Shown here one piece after another: positions 43,739 through 53,228 of a stretch of DNA of 58,369 bases. The notes beneath the pieces were generated by a model. The model ran no database searches. It was given only the letters and a program-made list of their open reading frames with translations, and was not told the DNA's origin. The stretch's first letter is position 1, and every line of letters begins with the position of its first letter. Source of the DNA: a bacterium (lineage in GTDB: Bacteria; CAYTYR01; UBA6262). The position numbers were made by a program, and so were the translations under genes. The stretch is from positions 1 to 58,369 of the forward strand of contig JAQTPL010000008.1 of NCBI GenBank assembly GCA_028712895.1, in the 5' to 3' direction.

Positions 43739-44038
43739 ATGAATAGATTAAAGAAAACCCAGCAGACGACGCATAACGAGCAATTAGAGTTTTTAAGAAA
43801 GATCGAGGGGCAAATTCGCGGGATCCAGAAAATGATCGAAGAAAAGCGCTATTGCGTTGATATTATGACGCAATTACATTCTATCATTGGCGCTTTGTAT
43901 CGTATTGAGAATGAGATATTTAAAAAGCATATAAACGGTTGTGTGATCAATTGTTTGCAGGGAAAATCAGAACTGGAAAAACAGAAAAAGATAGATGAAG
44001 TAGTGGATTTGATCGCGAGGTTCAGGAAGGCGGCTTAA
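43739..44038 (+). CDS. csoR: CsoR-family copper-sensing repressor
   Basis: 99 residues, all-helical DUF156. The Cu(I) ligands of CsoR are in place: Cys39 ('YCVDI'), His64 and Cys68 ('HINGC'), i.e. C-x24-H-x3-C. An extra Cys72 is present. It sits at the head of the copper operon, its own promoter has the operator, and cusC starts 2 bases after its stop. Confidence 0.92.
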   Translation: MNRLKKTQQTTHNEQLEFLRKIEGQIRGIQKMIEEKRYCVDIMTQLHSIIGALYRIENEIFKKHINGCVINCLQGKSELEKQKKIDEVVDLIARFRKAA

Positions 44039-44039
44039 T

Positions 44040-45287
44040 ATGAGGTGGAAATTAGTAATAGCGGTTTCTATACTGCTAGGGCCAGCTGGCTTGCTTAAAG
44101 CTGCCGACCAGCAGGTTCTTTCACTGTCTGAAGTGATTGCCACCGCGTTAAAGGATAATCCACAACTGAAAGCCGCACAACAAAAGCTTAAAGCCAGCCA
44201 AAGCCGGGTGAAGTCAGCTTATGGTTTACCAGATCCCTGGGTAGGATTAGAGTACCAAAATGTGCCCAAAGGTACCGCTCATTTCCAGGACGCGGATATG
44301 AAGATGTACACCATTTCTCAGGAAATACCCTGGCCTGGCAAGCTTTCTCTAAAAGCTAAGGTGAACCTGAGCCAGTCTGGCCTTATTGAATCTGAATATA
44401 AAGCTAAAGAAAGGGATATTATTTCCCAGGTAAAGCAGTCCTATTATGAGTTATATCTGGCATATAAGTTAATCGATATAAACAAGGAAAACTCAGCCTT
44501 AACAGAACAAATAGTAAAAGTTGCTGAGCGCAAGTATATGGTTAACAAAGCCAGTCTGGCTGAAGTGCTTAAAATACAGGTAGAGGTGGCTAAATTAAAT
44601 AATCAGTTGATCACTCTGGAAAACCAGAGACAAGTCGCCCAAGCCAAGCTTAACACTCTCTTAAATCGTGATGTCTCCACAGAAATTGGTATTCCTGAAT
44701 ACCAGGAGGAAAAGCCTTTCCCGTATTCCTTGGAAGGATTATATAGTTTAACTAAAATTAACCGGCCGGAGCTGTTAGGCGCCACCTTGGCTATCAGGCA
44801 GAGCAGCCTTAATCTATCACTAACTAAACGTGAATACTTGCCTGATTTTATGCTGACTTATAAACAGCGTTTTGACACCGGGGATATGGCCAACGGCTGG
44901 GACGGTATGTTCAATGTTACGGTCCCTTTATGGTTCTGGCAAAAGCAAAATAGCATGGTTAACGAAATGCAGGCAGAAAAAGAAATGGCTTTGGCAGATT
45001 ATAAAGCTATGGAAAACATGGCGCTCCTGGAAGTAAAACAAATGTACCTGAAGCTTGATGCGGCACAACGGCAGATAGATTTGACGAAAAACAGTATCCT
45101 GCCGCAGACGGAACAAGTGTTAAAAATATCCCGCACCGGCTATGAGTCAGATAAAGTGGAGTTCCTGGACCTGTTGGACAGCCAAAGGATGTACCTGGAG
45201 GCAGAGCAGGATTATTATATGAGCCTGGTGGACTATCAAATGACCAAAGCAGAATTAGAACAAATAGTGGGGGTGGATTTACCATGA
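44040..45287 (+). CDS. cusC: TolC-family outer-membrane efflux protein, CusC-like
   Basis: 415 residues. Signal peptide (to ~residue 21, 'GLLKAAD'), then long amphipathic helices of the outer-membrane efflux family ('LSLSEVIATALKDNPQLKAAQQKLKASQSRVKSAYGLPDP'). It forms the outer-membrane tunnel for CusBA. Lacks the N-terminal lipid-anchor Cys of E. coli CusC. ATGA overlap with cusB. Confidence 0.88.
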   Translation: MRWKLVIAVSILLGPAGLLKAADQQVLSLSEVIATALKDNPQLKAAQQKLKASQSRVKSAYGLPDPWVGLEYQNVPKGTAHFQDADMKMYTISQEIPWPGKLSLKAKVNLSQSGLIESEYKAKERDIISQVKQSYYELYLAYKLIDINKENSALTEQIVKVAERKYMVNKASLAEVLKIQVEVAKLNNQLITLENQRQVAQAKLNTLLNRDVSTEIGIPEYQEEKPFPYSLEGLYSLTKINRPELLGATLAIRQSSLNLSLTKREYLPDFMLTYKQRFDTGDMANGWDGMFNVTVPLWFWQKQNSMVNEMQAEKEMALADYKAMENMALLEVKQMYLKLDAAQRQIDLTKNSILPQTEQVLKISRTGYESDKVEFLDLLDSQRMYLEAEQDYYMSLVDYQMTKAELEQIVGVDLP

Positions 45288-46531
45288 AAAAACTAATAAT
45301 ATTGTTACTGGCTTTGATATTGGTGATCGGCGGGGTAGTTTTGTATAAATATAAATCAGGGGGACAACCGGCTGGTAAAAAAGTTTTGTTTTACCGAAAC
45401 CCGATGAATCCCGAAATTACTTCACCGGTAGCGATGAAGGATTCCATGGGTATGGACTATATACCAGTGTATGAAGAAGAAAAAGAAGAGAAAAAGATCC
45501 TCTATTATCGTAATCCGATGAACGGTTCTATCACTTCACCGGTACCGATGAAAGATGATATGGGTATGGATTATATACCGGTATATGAGGAACGGAAAAC
45601 ATCTATGGATACCGACTCAACAGGACAATCGGTTACTGTCAAGTTGAAGAGTGATGAGATATCCCGGGCGCAGGTAGCCAGCGTGCCAGTTAAGATAAGA
45701 GATTTATTTAAAGAAATTCGTACTGTAGGAAGGATAGCTTATGACCCGGATCTGGTTGTGGCGCAGCAGGAATATTTAACCAGTCTCGAGACTGTAAAAA
45801 AACTGGAGAATAGCCTTGACCCGGAAGCCATAAAGCGCGCCAACAGTATGGTGGAACAGGCAAAATACCGGCTAACGTTATTAGGAATGAGCATGGCGCA
45901 AATTATGGAGATTGAGCGATCCGGATCAGTACAAAACAATTTAGTTATAGCTGGCCATTCGGTCTGGGTTTATGCTGATGTTTACCAGGAAGATGCCCCG
46001 CTGGTTAAGGCTGGCGATAAAATAGATGTATTTACCGAAGCGGTTTCCAGTGAGATCTTTCCAGGGGTAATTAAGGCCATTGACCCGGTCCTGAATGAAA
46101 TGACCCGCTCAGTAAAAATCCGGGCGGAAATTGCCAATCATGAGTTTAAACTGAAACCGGGAATGTATGTGAACGCGGTTATTAATATTAATCTCGGGGA
46201 AAAGCTGGCAGTTCCCAAGGAAGCGGTGCTGGACACAGGATTGCGCAAGGTTGTCTGGATAGATAAAGGAGACGGTAACTATGAGCGAAGGGATATTGAG
46301 ATTGGGACAGAAGCCAGTGCCACTGGCGGAGACAGTTTGCAGAAATATTATCCGGTTCTAAAAGGACTCAAGAATAGCGAAAAAGTAGTAAGCCGGGCCA
46401 ATTTCCTGGTCGATTCGCAAAGCATTATCAGCGGAACAGGAATAGGCTCTGCTTATAGCGGTGCTATTACCAGTGAAACTAAAAAAGATAAACAAACAAC
46501 CGAAAGTATGCCGTTCGAACATATACATTAA
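45284..46531 (+). CDS. cusB: CusB-like periplasmic adaptor with duplicated metal-binding segments
   Basis: 415 residues. Membrane anchor (~4-22), then two copies of a heavy-metal-binding segment: 'FYRNPMNPEITSPVAMKDSMGMDYIP' (~36-61) and its near repeat (~74-99), each rich in Met; then the adaptor core (lipoyl/barrel 'VWVYADVYQEDAPLVKAGD', 'AVPKEAVLDTG'). CusB-type adaptors pass Cu(I)/Ag(I) to CusA. A Met/His tail 'ESMPFEHIH' ends the protein. Confidence 0.9.
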   Translation: MKKLIILLLALILVIGGVVLYKYKSGGQPAGKKVLFYRNPMNPEITSPVAMKDSMGMDYIPVYEEEKEEKKILYYRNPMNGSITSPVPMKDDMGMDYIPVYEERKTSMDTDSTGQSVTVKLKSDEISRAQVASVPVKIRDLFKEIRTVGRIAYDPDLVVAQQEYLTSLETVKKLENSLDPEAIKRANSMVEQAKYRLTLLGMSMAQIMEIERSGSVQNNLVIAGHSVWVYADVYQEDAPLVKAGDKIDVFTEAVSSEIFPGVIKAIDPVLNEMTRSVKIRAEIANHEFKLKPGMYVNAVININLGEKLAVPKEAVLDTGLRKVVWIDKGDGNYERRDIEIGTEASATGGDSLQKYYPVLKGLKNSEKVVSRANFLVDSQSIISGTGIGSAYSGAITSETKKDKQTTESMPFEHIH

Positions 46532-46557
46532 TATAGAAAATAGTAATTGGAGTAATT

Positions 46558-49500
46558 ATGATCGGTAAAATAATTGAAATGTGTTTACGTAAAAGATTTA
46601 TCGTAATTGCCGCCTTTGGATTAATTGTATATTTCGGCTGGATGGCAATGCAGCATACGCCTGTGGATGCAATCCCTAATATCGGCGATATGCAGATAAT
46701 CGTTATTGCTGATTGGCCGGGACGCAGTCCGCAGGATGTGGAAGACCAGGTAGTGTATCCTTTGACTACCAGATTGCTGGGTATACCTAAGATAAAAGCT
46801 ATCCGTAGCGGTTCTGCCTTTGGCGTAGGCATGGTCAATATTATTTTCGAGGATGGAGTTGATTATTACTGGGCGCGCACCAGAGTGCTGGAACGGTTAA
46901 ACAGCGTGCAAGGAACATTGCCCATGGGAGTAATGCCTATGCTGGGGCCGGATGCCACTGCTCTGGGACAGATATTTTGGTATACTGTGGAAGGGGATGG
47001 GTATGACCTGGGAGAGCTGCGTTCCATCCAGGATTGGTATGTAAGATACCAGTTAAATGCCGTGTCTGGAGTCAGTGAAGTAGCCAGTGTTGGTGGTTAC
47101 GTGAAACAATATCAAATTGATGTTGATCCAATGAAATTAGTATCTTACAACGTAAGTTTAAATAATTTGATGATGGCGGTCCAGCGTTCCAATAGTGATA
47201 TCGGCGCCAAGGTTTTTGAAGAAGGGGGCATGGAGTTCATTATCCGCGGTGTTGGTTTTATCAAGAAAGTTGAAGATATAGAAAATATTGCCATTATAGC
47301 CTCGGATAAAGGGGTTCCTGTCCTGGTCAAGAATGTAGCCAAGGTTACCCTGGGCCCTGATTTCCGGCGCAATGCACTGGATAAGAACGGCCAAGAAGTT
47401 ACCGGTGGCGTAGTGTTAATGCGTTATGGGGCTAACCCCCGGCAGGTGATAGAAGCAGTAAAGAAGAAAATAGCGGAAATTTCACCGGGCTTACCCAAAG
47501 GTGTAAAAATTGTTCCATTTTACGATCGTTCAGGACTTATCCAGGATACAATCAATACTTTAAAATCTGCCTTAGGGCAAGAAATACTGATCACTATTGT
47601 AGTGATCGCGGTTTATATGCTGCATTTCTGGGGTAGTTTGATCATTTCCCTGGTTTTGCCGATCGGAGTACTCTTTGCCTTTCTAATTATGTATTTTTTA
47701 GGGATCGATGCCAATGTGATGAGCTTAGGCGGTATCGCCATCGCTATAGGGGTGATGGTTGATTCCGGTATTGTAATGACTGAAAATATTTACCGGCATC
47801 TGGTCATAGCCAGGGAAAACAAAAGTGGAGCTAAACTAACCAATGGAGAAAGACTGGAAGTTTGTATTACCGCGGCCAAGGAAGTAGGGCCGGCAGTGTT
47901 GACTGCCCTGTTAACCACTATTATTGGTTTTATTCCTGTATTTACCTTGACCGGCCAAAGTGGGAAATTATTTCTGCCTTTAGCTTATACTAAAACTTTA
48001 GCTATGCTGGGAGCAGCTCTCATCGCTATTACGCTAATTCCAACCTTGGGCTATTATTTATTACGCGGGAAGTTGCGCTCGGTGGAAAGTAATGCTACTA
48101 CCAGGTTACATCAAAAAACTTACGAACCAATACTGCGCTGGGCCCTCCGGCACAAAAAGTCAGTTACCTTTATTGCTTTAGCTATAATTTTAGCCGGAGT
48201 GATCTCCGGCCCATTGATCAAGCGTGAATTTATGCCTCCTCTGAATGAAGGTGACCTGCTATTTATGCCGGTACTGCTGCCGGGTGCTTCTTTAACCCAG
48301 GTCCTGGAGGTCATGCAGAAACAAGATGAAATTATAAAGAATAACTTCCCTGATGAGGTAGAGTGGGCAGTTGGAAAATTAGGAAGGGCTGAAACTGCCA
48401 CAGATCCGGCTCCGGAAACTATGTTGGAAACGATCATCCATTTAAAGCCGAAAAAATTATGGCGCAAGGGAATGACCCGTGAAAAGCTATCCGAGGAAAT
48501 AATAGAAGCTACCAGGATGCCGGGAGTCAGCCCGATCATGACCCAGCCGATACGTAACCGCATTGACATGCTAGCCACCGGGATACAAACGCCGGTCGGG
48601 GTCAAAGTTTCCGGTCCGGACCTGAAAATAATTGAAAACCTGGCTATCCAAATTGAGCAGATATTATCCGGGGTAAAGGGGGCGGTGAGCCCTTTTGCCG
48701 AAAGGTTCGGAAATCGGCCGTATTTTTCCATTGAGATAGATCGCGAAAAGATCGCCCGTTATGGATTAAGGATACAAGATGTACAGGATATCATCATGAC
48801 GGCTATCGGCGGTGAAAATATTTCCACCACCGTGGAAGGCAGGGAACGTTATCCGATCCGGATCAGGTATATGCGGGAATTACGGCAGGGAGCGGAGGAT
48901 TTTAAGAAGATCTATGTCCCTACTCCTATGGGGATGCAAATCCCCTTGTCAGAATTAGCAACTTTGAAAAAAACACTCGGCCCGGCTATGATCGGCAGTG
49001 AAAACACCATGCCGTATGCCCGCGTTTTTGTGAATGTGAACCAGGATGATGTCGGGCTAGTTGATTTTGTTCATAATGCCCAGAAAGTGGTGCAGGAAAA
49101 AATTAACGCAGGAGAACTGATAATACCGCAAGGATACTTTGTCACTTGGAGCGGCCAGTATGAATCAGAGATCGAAGCCGGAAAAAGACTGCAAATGGTA
49201 TTGCCGGTTACCCTGATCGTGATCTTGATCATCCTATATTTAGCTTTTGATAATATGGTTGATCTGGCCATCGTAGCCACCGGCTTGCCCATATCCCTGA
49301 TGGGAGGATTGTTCTATTTGTATTTGCTGGATTTTAAGATGAGCGTGGCAGTTTGGGTGGGATTTATAGCGCTTTTTGGCATAGCTACGGATAACGCCGT
49401 ATTGATCATTGCTTATTTGCAGGAGCTTTTCCGGGAAAAGAAAATCAGCACGTTAAAAGAGATAGAAGATATCACGGTGCAAGCCGGCTTGATCAGGCTG

Positions 49501-49716
49501 CGTCCAGCCATGATGACCACGGTAACTACTATTATTGCTCTTATCCCGGTGATTTTTTCTACCGGCACCGGGAGTGAAATTATGAGACCGATGGCTTCGC
49601 CTATATTTGGCGGACTGCTCATAGCAACTGCTGCCAACCTGATCTATGTGCCGGTCCTGTATGCCTGGAAAAAAGAAAGACAATTAAAGAAAGAGCAACA
49701 AAAGAATGTCAGCTGA
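46558..49716 (+). CDS. cusA: CusA-type heavy-metal RND efflux pump
   Basis: 1052 residues, twelve predicted membrane helices. The three methionines that bind Cu(I)/Ag(I) in E. coli CusA (573, 623, 672) align with Met570 ('LLFMPVLLPG'), Met622 ('PETMLETI') and Met671 ('IDMLATGI'), so copper/silver specificity is well supported. The proton-relay region is 'GGIAIAIGVMVDSGIV' in TM4. It takes metal from the periplasm through CusB to CusC. Confidence 0.96.
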   Translation: MIGKIIEMCLRKRFIVIAAFGLIVYFGWMAMQHTPVDAIPNIGDMQIIVIADWPGRSPQDVEDQVVYPLTTRLLGIPKIKAIRSGSAFGVGMVNIIFEDGVDYYWARTRVLERLNSVQGTLPMGVMPMLGPDATALGQIFWYTVEGDGYDLGELRSIQDWYVRYQLNAVSGVSEVASVGGYVKQYQIDVDPMKLVSYNVSLNNLMMAVQRSNSDIGAKVFEEGGMEFIIRGVGFIKKVEDIENIAIIASDKGVPVLVKNVAKVTLGPDFRRNALDKNGQEVTGGVVLMRYGANPRQVIEAVKKKIAEISPGLPKGVKIVPFYDRSGLIQDTINTLKSALGQEILITIVVIAVYMLHFWGSLIISLVLPIGVLFAFLIMYFLGIDANVMSLGGIAIAIGVMVDSGIVMTENIYRHLVIARENKSGAKLTNGERLEVCITAAKEVGPAVLTALLTTIIGFIPVFTLTGQSGKLFLPLAYTKTLAMLGAALIAITLIPTLGYYLLRGKLRSVESNATTRLHQKTYEPILRWALRHKKSVTFIALAIILAGVISGPLIKREFMPPLNEGDLLFMPVLLPGASLTQVLEVMQKQDEIIKNNFPDEVEWAVGKLGRAETATDPAPETMLETIIHLKPKKLWRKGMTREKLSEEIIEATRMPGVSPIMTQPIRNRIDMLATGIQTPVGVKVSGPDLKIIENLAIQIEQILSGVKGAVSPFAERFGNRPYFSIEIDREKIARYGLRIQDVQDIIMTAIGGENISTTVEGRERYPIRIRYMRELRQGAEDFKKIYVPTPMGMQIPLSELATLKKTLGPAMIGSENTMPYARVFVNVNQDDVGLVDFVHNAQKVVQEKINAGELIIPQGYFVTWSGQYESEIEAGKRLQMVLPVTLIVILIILYLAFDNMVDLAIVATGLPISLMGGLFYLYLLDFKMSVAVWVGFIALFGIATDNAVLIIAYLQELFREKKISTLKEIEDITVQAGLIRLRPAMMTTVTTIIALIPVIFSTGTGSEIMRPMASPIFGGLLIATAANLIYVPVLYAWKKERQLKKEQQKNVS

Positions 49717-49778
49717 CGACGCGGGCATATTAATTATATATAACTTCGGATGTAAAGAATCTTTCAAGGGGCCTTAAA

Positions 49779-51680
49779 ATGATTAAAGATCCTGTTTGCG
49801 GCATGGAAGTGGACGAAAGAACAGCCATAAAATTAGAAAAGGATGGCCAGACCTATTTCTTTTGTGGCGAAGAAGATAAGAACAAATTCATTGCTCAATC
49901 CCGGATGAAAATGCCTGAGATGAAACATGGAGAGCAGCAAATGAATCACAATATGCACGCCGTACATGAGGGGCATATGCCCACGGGAGGTCATGCTTCT
50001 CATCATGCTCATATGGTCGCTGATTTCAGGAAAAGGTTCTGGGTGTCTTTAGCGTTAACTCTCCCTATTCTTATTTTTTCACCGCTGATCCAGAGGTTTT
50101 TTGGTCTTAGGGACGCGATCCGATTCGCCGGCGATATGTATGTTCTCTTTGGTTTGTCTTCCATAGTATTTTTTTATGGCGGCTGGCCGTTTCTCAAAGG
50201 ACTATTTGTCGAGCTCAAAAAGAAACAACCAGGCATGATGACCCTGATAGCAATAGCCATAGCAACGGCGTATATATACAGTTCTGCTGTTGTATTCGGA
50301 CTAACCGGAAAGATGTTTTTCTGGGAGCTGGCTACGCTAGTGGATATTATGCTTCTTGGCCATTGGATAGAAATGAAATCAATTATGGGCGCTTCAAGAG
50401 CGCTGGAAGAATTAGCGAGACTTATGCCTTCTGAGGCGCATAAAATAATGCCAGATGGAAGCACCAAAGACGTAGCTTTAGATGAATTGAACGTCGATGA
50501 CAAAATTATCATAAAGCCAGGAGAAAAAATCCCGGCAGATGGTGATATAGTTGAAGGTGAAAGTTCGGTTAACGAAGCCATGCTTACCGGTGAATCGAAG
50601 CCTGTCTCTAAGAAAGTTGGAGGCAAGGTTATTGGCGGCTCTATTAATGGCGAAGGTTCATTGACTATTGAGATCAAAAAAACCGGTAAAGATTCTTTTC
50701 TTTCACAGGTAATTGAATTGGTTAAGCAAGCTCAAGCCAGTAAGTCAAAAACTCAGGATCTGGCAAATCGGGCTGCCTTATGGCTGACTGTCATAGCTCT
50801 TTCCGGAGGAGCGATAACCCTATTTGTATGGCTTGTTTTAGTTCATAAGGATTTTGCTTTTGCTCTTGAGAGAACGGTTACGGTTATGGTTATTACTTGT
50901 CCTCATGCCTTAGGCTTAGCTGTCCCACTCGTAGTGGCGGTCTCAACCGCGCTGGCTGCCGGGAACGGGTTACTCATACGCAATAGGATGGCTTTTGAAA
51001 AAGCTAGAAACATACAGGCAATTATATTTGATAAGACAGGTACTCTTACTAAAGGGAAATTTGGAGTAACTAACCAGATTATCTTTGCCAATGATATCAA
51101 AGAAGAAGAGCTTTTAAAATATGCTGCTTCCGTAGAAGCGCGCTCCGAACATCCTATCGCTAAAGGAATAACATCATCAGTAAAAGAAATATTTTCTGTG
51201 GAAGGATTTAAAGCTATTACTGGCAAGGGAGCGGAAGGTAAGGTAAACGGCAAAGACATAAAAGTTGTAAGCCCGGGCTATCTAAGAGAGAATAATATAT
51301 CTATAACCGATGAAAGGATCAAGGAGCTTTCTTCTCAAGGCAAAACCATTATATATGTAATGATTGACGGAAAGCTTAAAGGCGCGATAGCCTTAGCCGA
51401 TATTATCCGGCCGGAATCAAAAAAAGCAATTATGATTCTCAAAAGTATGGGAATTAAATGCATGATGCTGACTGGAGACAATAAACAGGTGGCTGAATGG
51501 GTTTCGAAAGAGATTGGCTTGGATGAATTCTTTGCGGAAGTTTTGCCTCAGGATAAAGCCGCAAAAATTAAAGAGGTGCAGTCCAGAGGCTTGATAGTGG
51601 CCATGACCGGGGATGGGATAAATGACGCTCCCGCCTTGGACCCAGGCGGATGTGGGCATTGCGATCGGGGCTGGGACTGA
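49779..51680 (+). CDS. copB: CopB-type copper P-type ATPase, 5' part before a frameshift
   Basis: N-terminal YHS-type domain ('[13 protein letters not shown]'), a His/Met-rich stretch ('[29 protein letters not shown]'-like, ~50-82), membrane helices with the CPH motif Cys374-Pro-His376 (CopB/P1B-3 type), phosphorylated Asp418 in 'DKTGTLT', '[10 protein letters not shown]'. After 'APAL' the frame runs into '[13 protein letters not shown]' and stops. One extra A at 51640 explains it; without it the reading continues '[12 protein letters not shown]' into the next entry (722 residues in total). Either a broken gene or an assembly error. Confidence 0.9.
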   Translation: MIKDPVCGMEVDERTAIKLEKDGQTYFFCGEEDKNKFIAQSRMKMPEMKHGEQQMNHNMHAVHEGHMPTGGHASHHAHMVADFRKRFWVSLALTLPILIFSPLIQRFFGLRDAIRFAGDMYVLFGLSSIVFFYGGWPFLKGLFVELKKKQPGMMTLIAIAIATAYIYSSAVVFGLTGKMFFWELATLVDIMLLGHWIEMKSIMGASRALEELARLMPSEAHKIMPDGSTKDVALDELNVDDKIIIKPGEKIPADGDIVEGESSVNEAMLTGESKPVSKKVGGKVIGGSINGEGSLTIEIKKTGKDSFLSQVIELVKQAQASKSKTQDLANRAALWLTVIALSGGAITLFVWLVLVHKDFAFALERTVTVMVITCPHALGLAVPLVVAVSTALAAGNGLLIRNRMAFEKARNIQAIIFDKTGTLTKGKFGVTNQIIFANDIKEEELLKYAASVEARSEHPIAKGITSSVKEIFSVEGFKAITGKGAEGKVNGKDIKVVSPGYLRENNISITDERIKELSSQGKTIIYVMIDGKLKGAIALADIIRPESKKAIMILKSMGIKCMMLTGDNKQVAEWVSKEIGLDEFFAEVLPQDKAAKIKEVQSRGLIVAMTGDGINDAPALDPGGCGHCDRGWD

Positions 51681-51948
51681 TGTAGCAGTGGAAACTGCGG
51701 ATATCATTCTAGTCAAGAGTAATCCTCTAGACGCGGTAGCGATCCTGGGACTGTCGCGGGCTACTTACCGTAAGATGGTACAAAATTTAGTATGGGCAAC
51801 CGGATATAATTTATTTGCCATTCCGTTGGCAGCCGGAGCGCTATATAACCAGGGGATAATCTTGAGCCCGGCTATGGGAGCGGTTTTGATGTCGTTAAGC
51901 ACGGTCATTGTCGCAATAAATGCAAGGTTCTTAAAAATAAAGCAGTAG
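51622..51948 (+). pseudogene. copB: CopB, 3' part in the shifted frame
   Basis: In frame from about 51641: '[32 protein letters not shown]', then the last membrane helices ('[22 protein letters not shown]'), i.e. the standard P1B C-terminus. There is no ribosome site at 51622, so it is not an independent gene. Confidence 0.88.
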
Positions 51949-51972
51949 TTTAAAAATACAAGGAGGTGCATT

Positions 51973-52128
51973 ATGTGGGGACACATGGGTGTTCAGGGAA
52001 TGAATATGGGTTATGGCGCGGCATTTGGCATGCTGCTCTGGCTGGCTATAATTATCTGGTTGATTATTTTTACGATCCTGGTACTTGGGAAAATGGATAA
52101 AATTATTAAGCTGCTTGAAAAGAAATAG
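51973..52128 (+). CDS. Small Met/His-rich membrane protein
   Basis: 51 residues with AGGAGGTG upstream. N-terminus MWGHMGVQGMNMGYG holds four Met and one His, then one membrane helix (~20-39) and a basic tail. Located between copB and the YHS-CuA gene, it could be a copper-binding accessory peptide. Function inferred from context only. Confidence 0.75.
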   Translation: MWGHMGVQGMNMGYGAAFGMLLWLAIIIWLIIFTILVLGKMDKIIKLLEKK

Positions 52129-52156
52129 AAACTATAACAAGATAAAGGAGAAATAT

Positions 52157-52726
52157 ATGAAAAAGATAATGATATTGCTTTCGTTTTTAGCGGTTGTCCC
52201 AATGGTCTTTGCCGCCGATATGGTAATGCTGAAATGCCCGGTAACCGGCGAAAAGATAGATCCTAAAACAGCGGTAACTTACGAGCATAAAGGAAATACT
52301 TATACTTTCTGCTGCGCTGGTTGCATAGAGCAGTTCAAAAAAGAACCAGAAAAGTATATTGCTATTGCTCCGCCTTTATCCGGTGCAGTAAAAGATGGGG
52401 TAAGAGAAATAACCGTTATTGCTAAAAAATATGAATTTCTGCCTGATCCTATTGGAGTAAAACAAGACGAAAAAGTAAGATTAAAAATAACCGCTACTGA
52501 CACAGCTCATGGGATCGGTATTAAGGAATACAACATTGACCAGAAATTGCCGGTAGGCAAAGAGCAAATAGTGGAATTTACGGCGGACAAGGTGGGCATG
52601 TTTACGATTAAATGTACTGTCTTCTGCGGCTCGGGACATGGCAGTATGAAAGGCCGGCTGGTTGTTCAACCGCTGCCGGATAAAATGAACATGCCGGATC
52701 ATTCGGGAATGGATCATAGTCATTAA
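52157..52726 (+). CDS. Exported YHS + CuA-type cupredoxin protein
   Basis: 189 residues. Signal peptide to ~19 ('VPMVFAAD'); YHS domain ~22-70 ('KCPVTGEKID', 'YTFCCAGCIEQFKKEP'); cupredoxin ~80-172 with a full CuA ligand set: His118 ('TAHGI') and C153-x3-C157-x3-H161-x2-M164 ('CTVFCGSGHGSM'), the spacing of cytochrome oxidase subunit II; Met/His tail 'MNMPDHSGMDHSH'. Ends the copper island. A periplasmic copper carrier or electron carrier is suggested. The ATG at 52157 follows AAAGGAG; the longer frame is inside the small gene. Confidence 0.88.
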   Translation: MKKIMILLSFLAVVPMVFAADMVMLKCPVTGEKIDPKTAVTYEHKGNTYTFCCAGCIEQFKKEPEKYIAIAPPLSGAVKDGVREITVIAKKYEFLPDPIGVKQDEKVRLKITATDTAHGIGIKEYNIDQKLPVGKEQIVEFTADKVGMFTIKCTVFCGSGHGSMKGRLVVQPLPDKMNMPDHSGMDHSH

Positions 52727-52767
52727 TGAGAAAGGGGCTTAACCGCTCATTTTCATTGATTTAATAC

Positions 52768-52796
52768 TTGACAAGAATAGTCATATATAGTATAAT
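52768..52796 (+). promoter_or_regulatory. Promoter of the second Rrf2 operon
   Basis: TTGACA (52768-52773), 17 bases, perfect TATAAT (52791-52796). The spacer has an ATAGTCATATATAGTAT dyad that may be an operator. Confidence 0.85.
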
Positions 52797-52816
52797 ATCC
52801 ATGAGGTAATAAAATC

Positions 52817-53224
52817 ATGTTAAAGATATCAACCCGTTGCCGTTATGGATTATTAGCTATGGTAGAGTTAGGCCAATGTTATGGCCAAGCCCCGGTATCA
52901 GCCCAGGAGATATATAAAAAACAGCGCGTTCCTAAGTTCTATTTGCAGCAATTGCTGGTTAAGCTGAGAAGGAATGGATTAGTGGAAAGCATAAGGGGGA
53001 CTAGGGGCGGGTTTGTCCTTAAAAAAGATCCAAAAACGATCAAGATATTAGATATCGTGAAAGCAGTAGAAGGCCCGGTCCAGTTAATCTCTTGTACCAA
53101 GCAATCAAGGGACAAGTGTTGCAGTAAGATTAAGGAATGCTTAACTCGGCCGGTTTGGGTAGAGTTACATGAAGTAGTGAATAGAGTGTTGAGTGAACGA
53201 ACTTTGCACGATTTAATGAGGTGA
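52817..53224 (+). CDS. Rrf2-family regulator, IscR-like
   Basis: 135 residues: winged helix 'TRCRYGLLAMVELG', 'QEIYKKQRVPKFYLQQLLVKLRRNGLV', 'RGTRGGFVLKKDP', then Cys93, Cys101, Cys102 and Cys108, near the IscR cluster-ligand region. It heads the iscS operon (4-base gap), so it probably senses Fe-S status. Differs from the 36.4 kb regulator in cysteine spacing. Confidence 0.88.
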   Translation: MLKISTRCRYGLLAMVELGQCYGQAPVSAQEIYKKQRVPKFYLQQLLVKLRRNGLVESIRGTRGGFVLKKDPKTIKILDIVKAVEGPVQLISCTKQSRDKCCSKIKECLTRPVWVELHEVVNRVLSERTLHDLMR

Positions 53225-53228
53225 AACT

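Noticed and set aside
46558-49716. Suspected loss of one copper-binding Met in CusA
   Set aside because: On counting the spacing, all three Met positions (570, 622, 671) are present.
51600-51680. Programmed ribosomal frameshift in copB
   Set aside because: No X-XXY-YYZ slippery site and no downstream structure; a single inserted A explains the shift.
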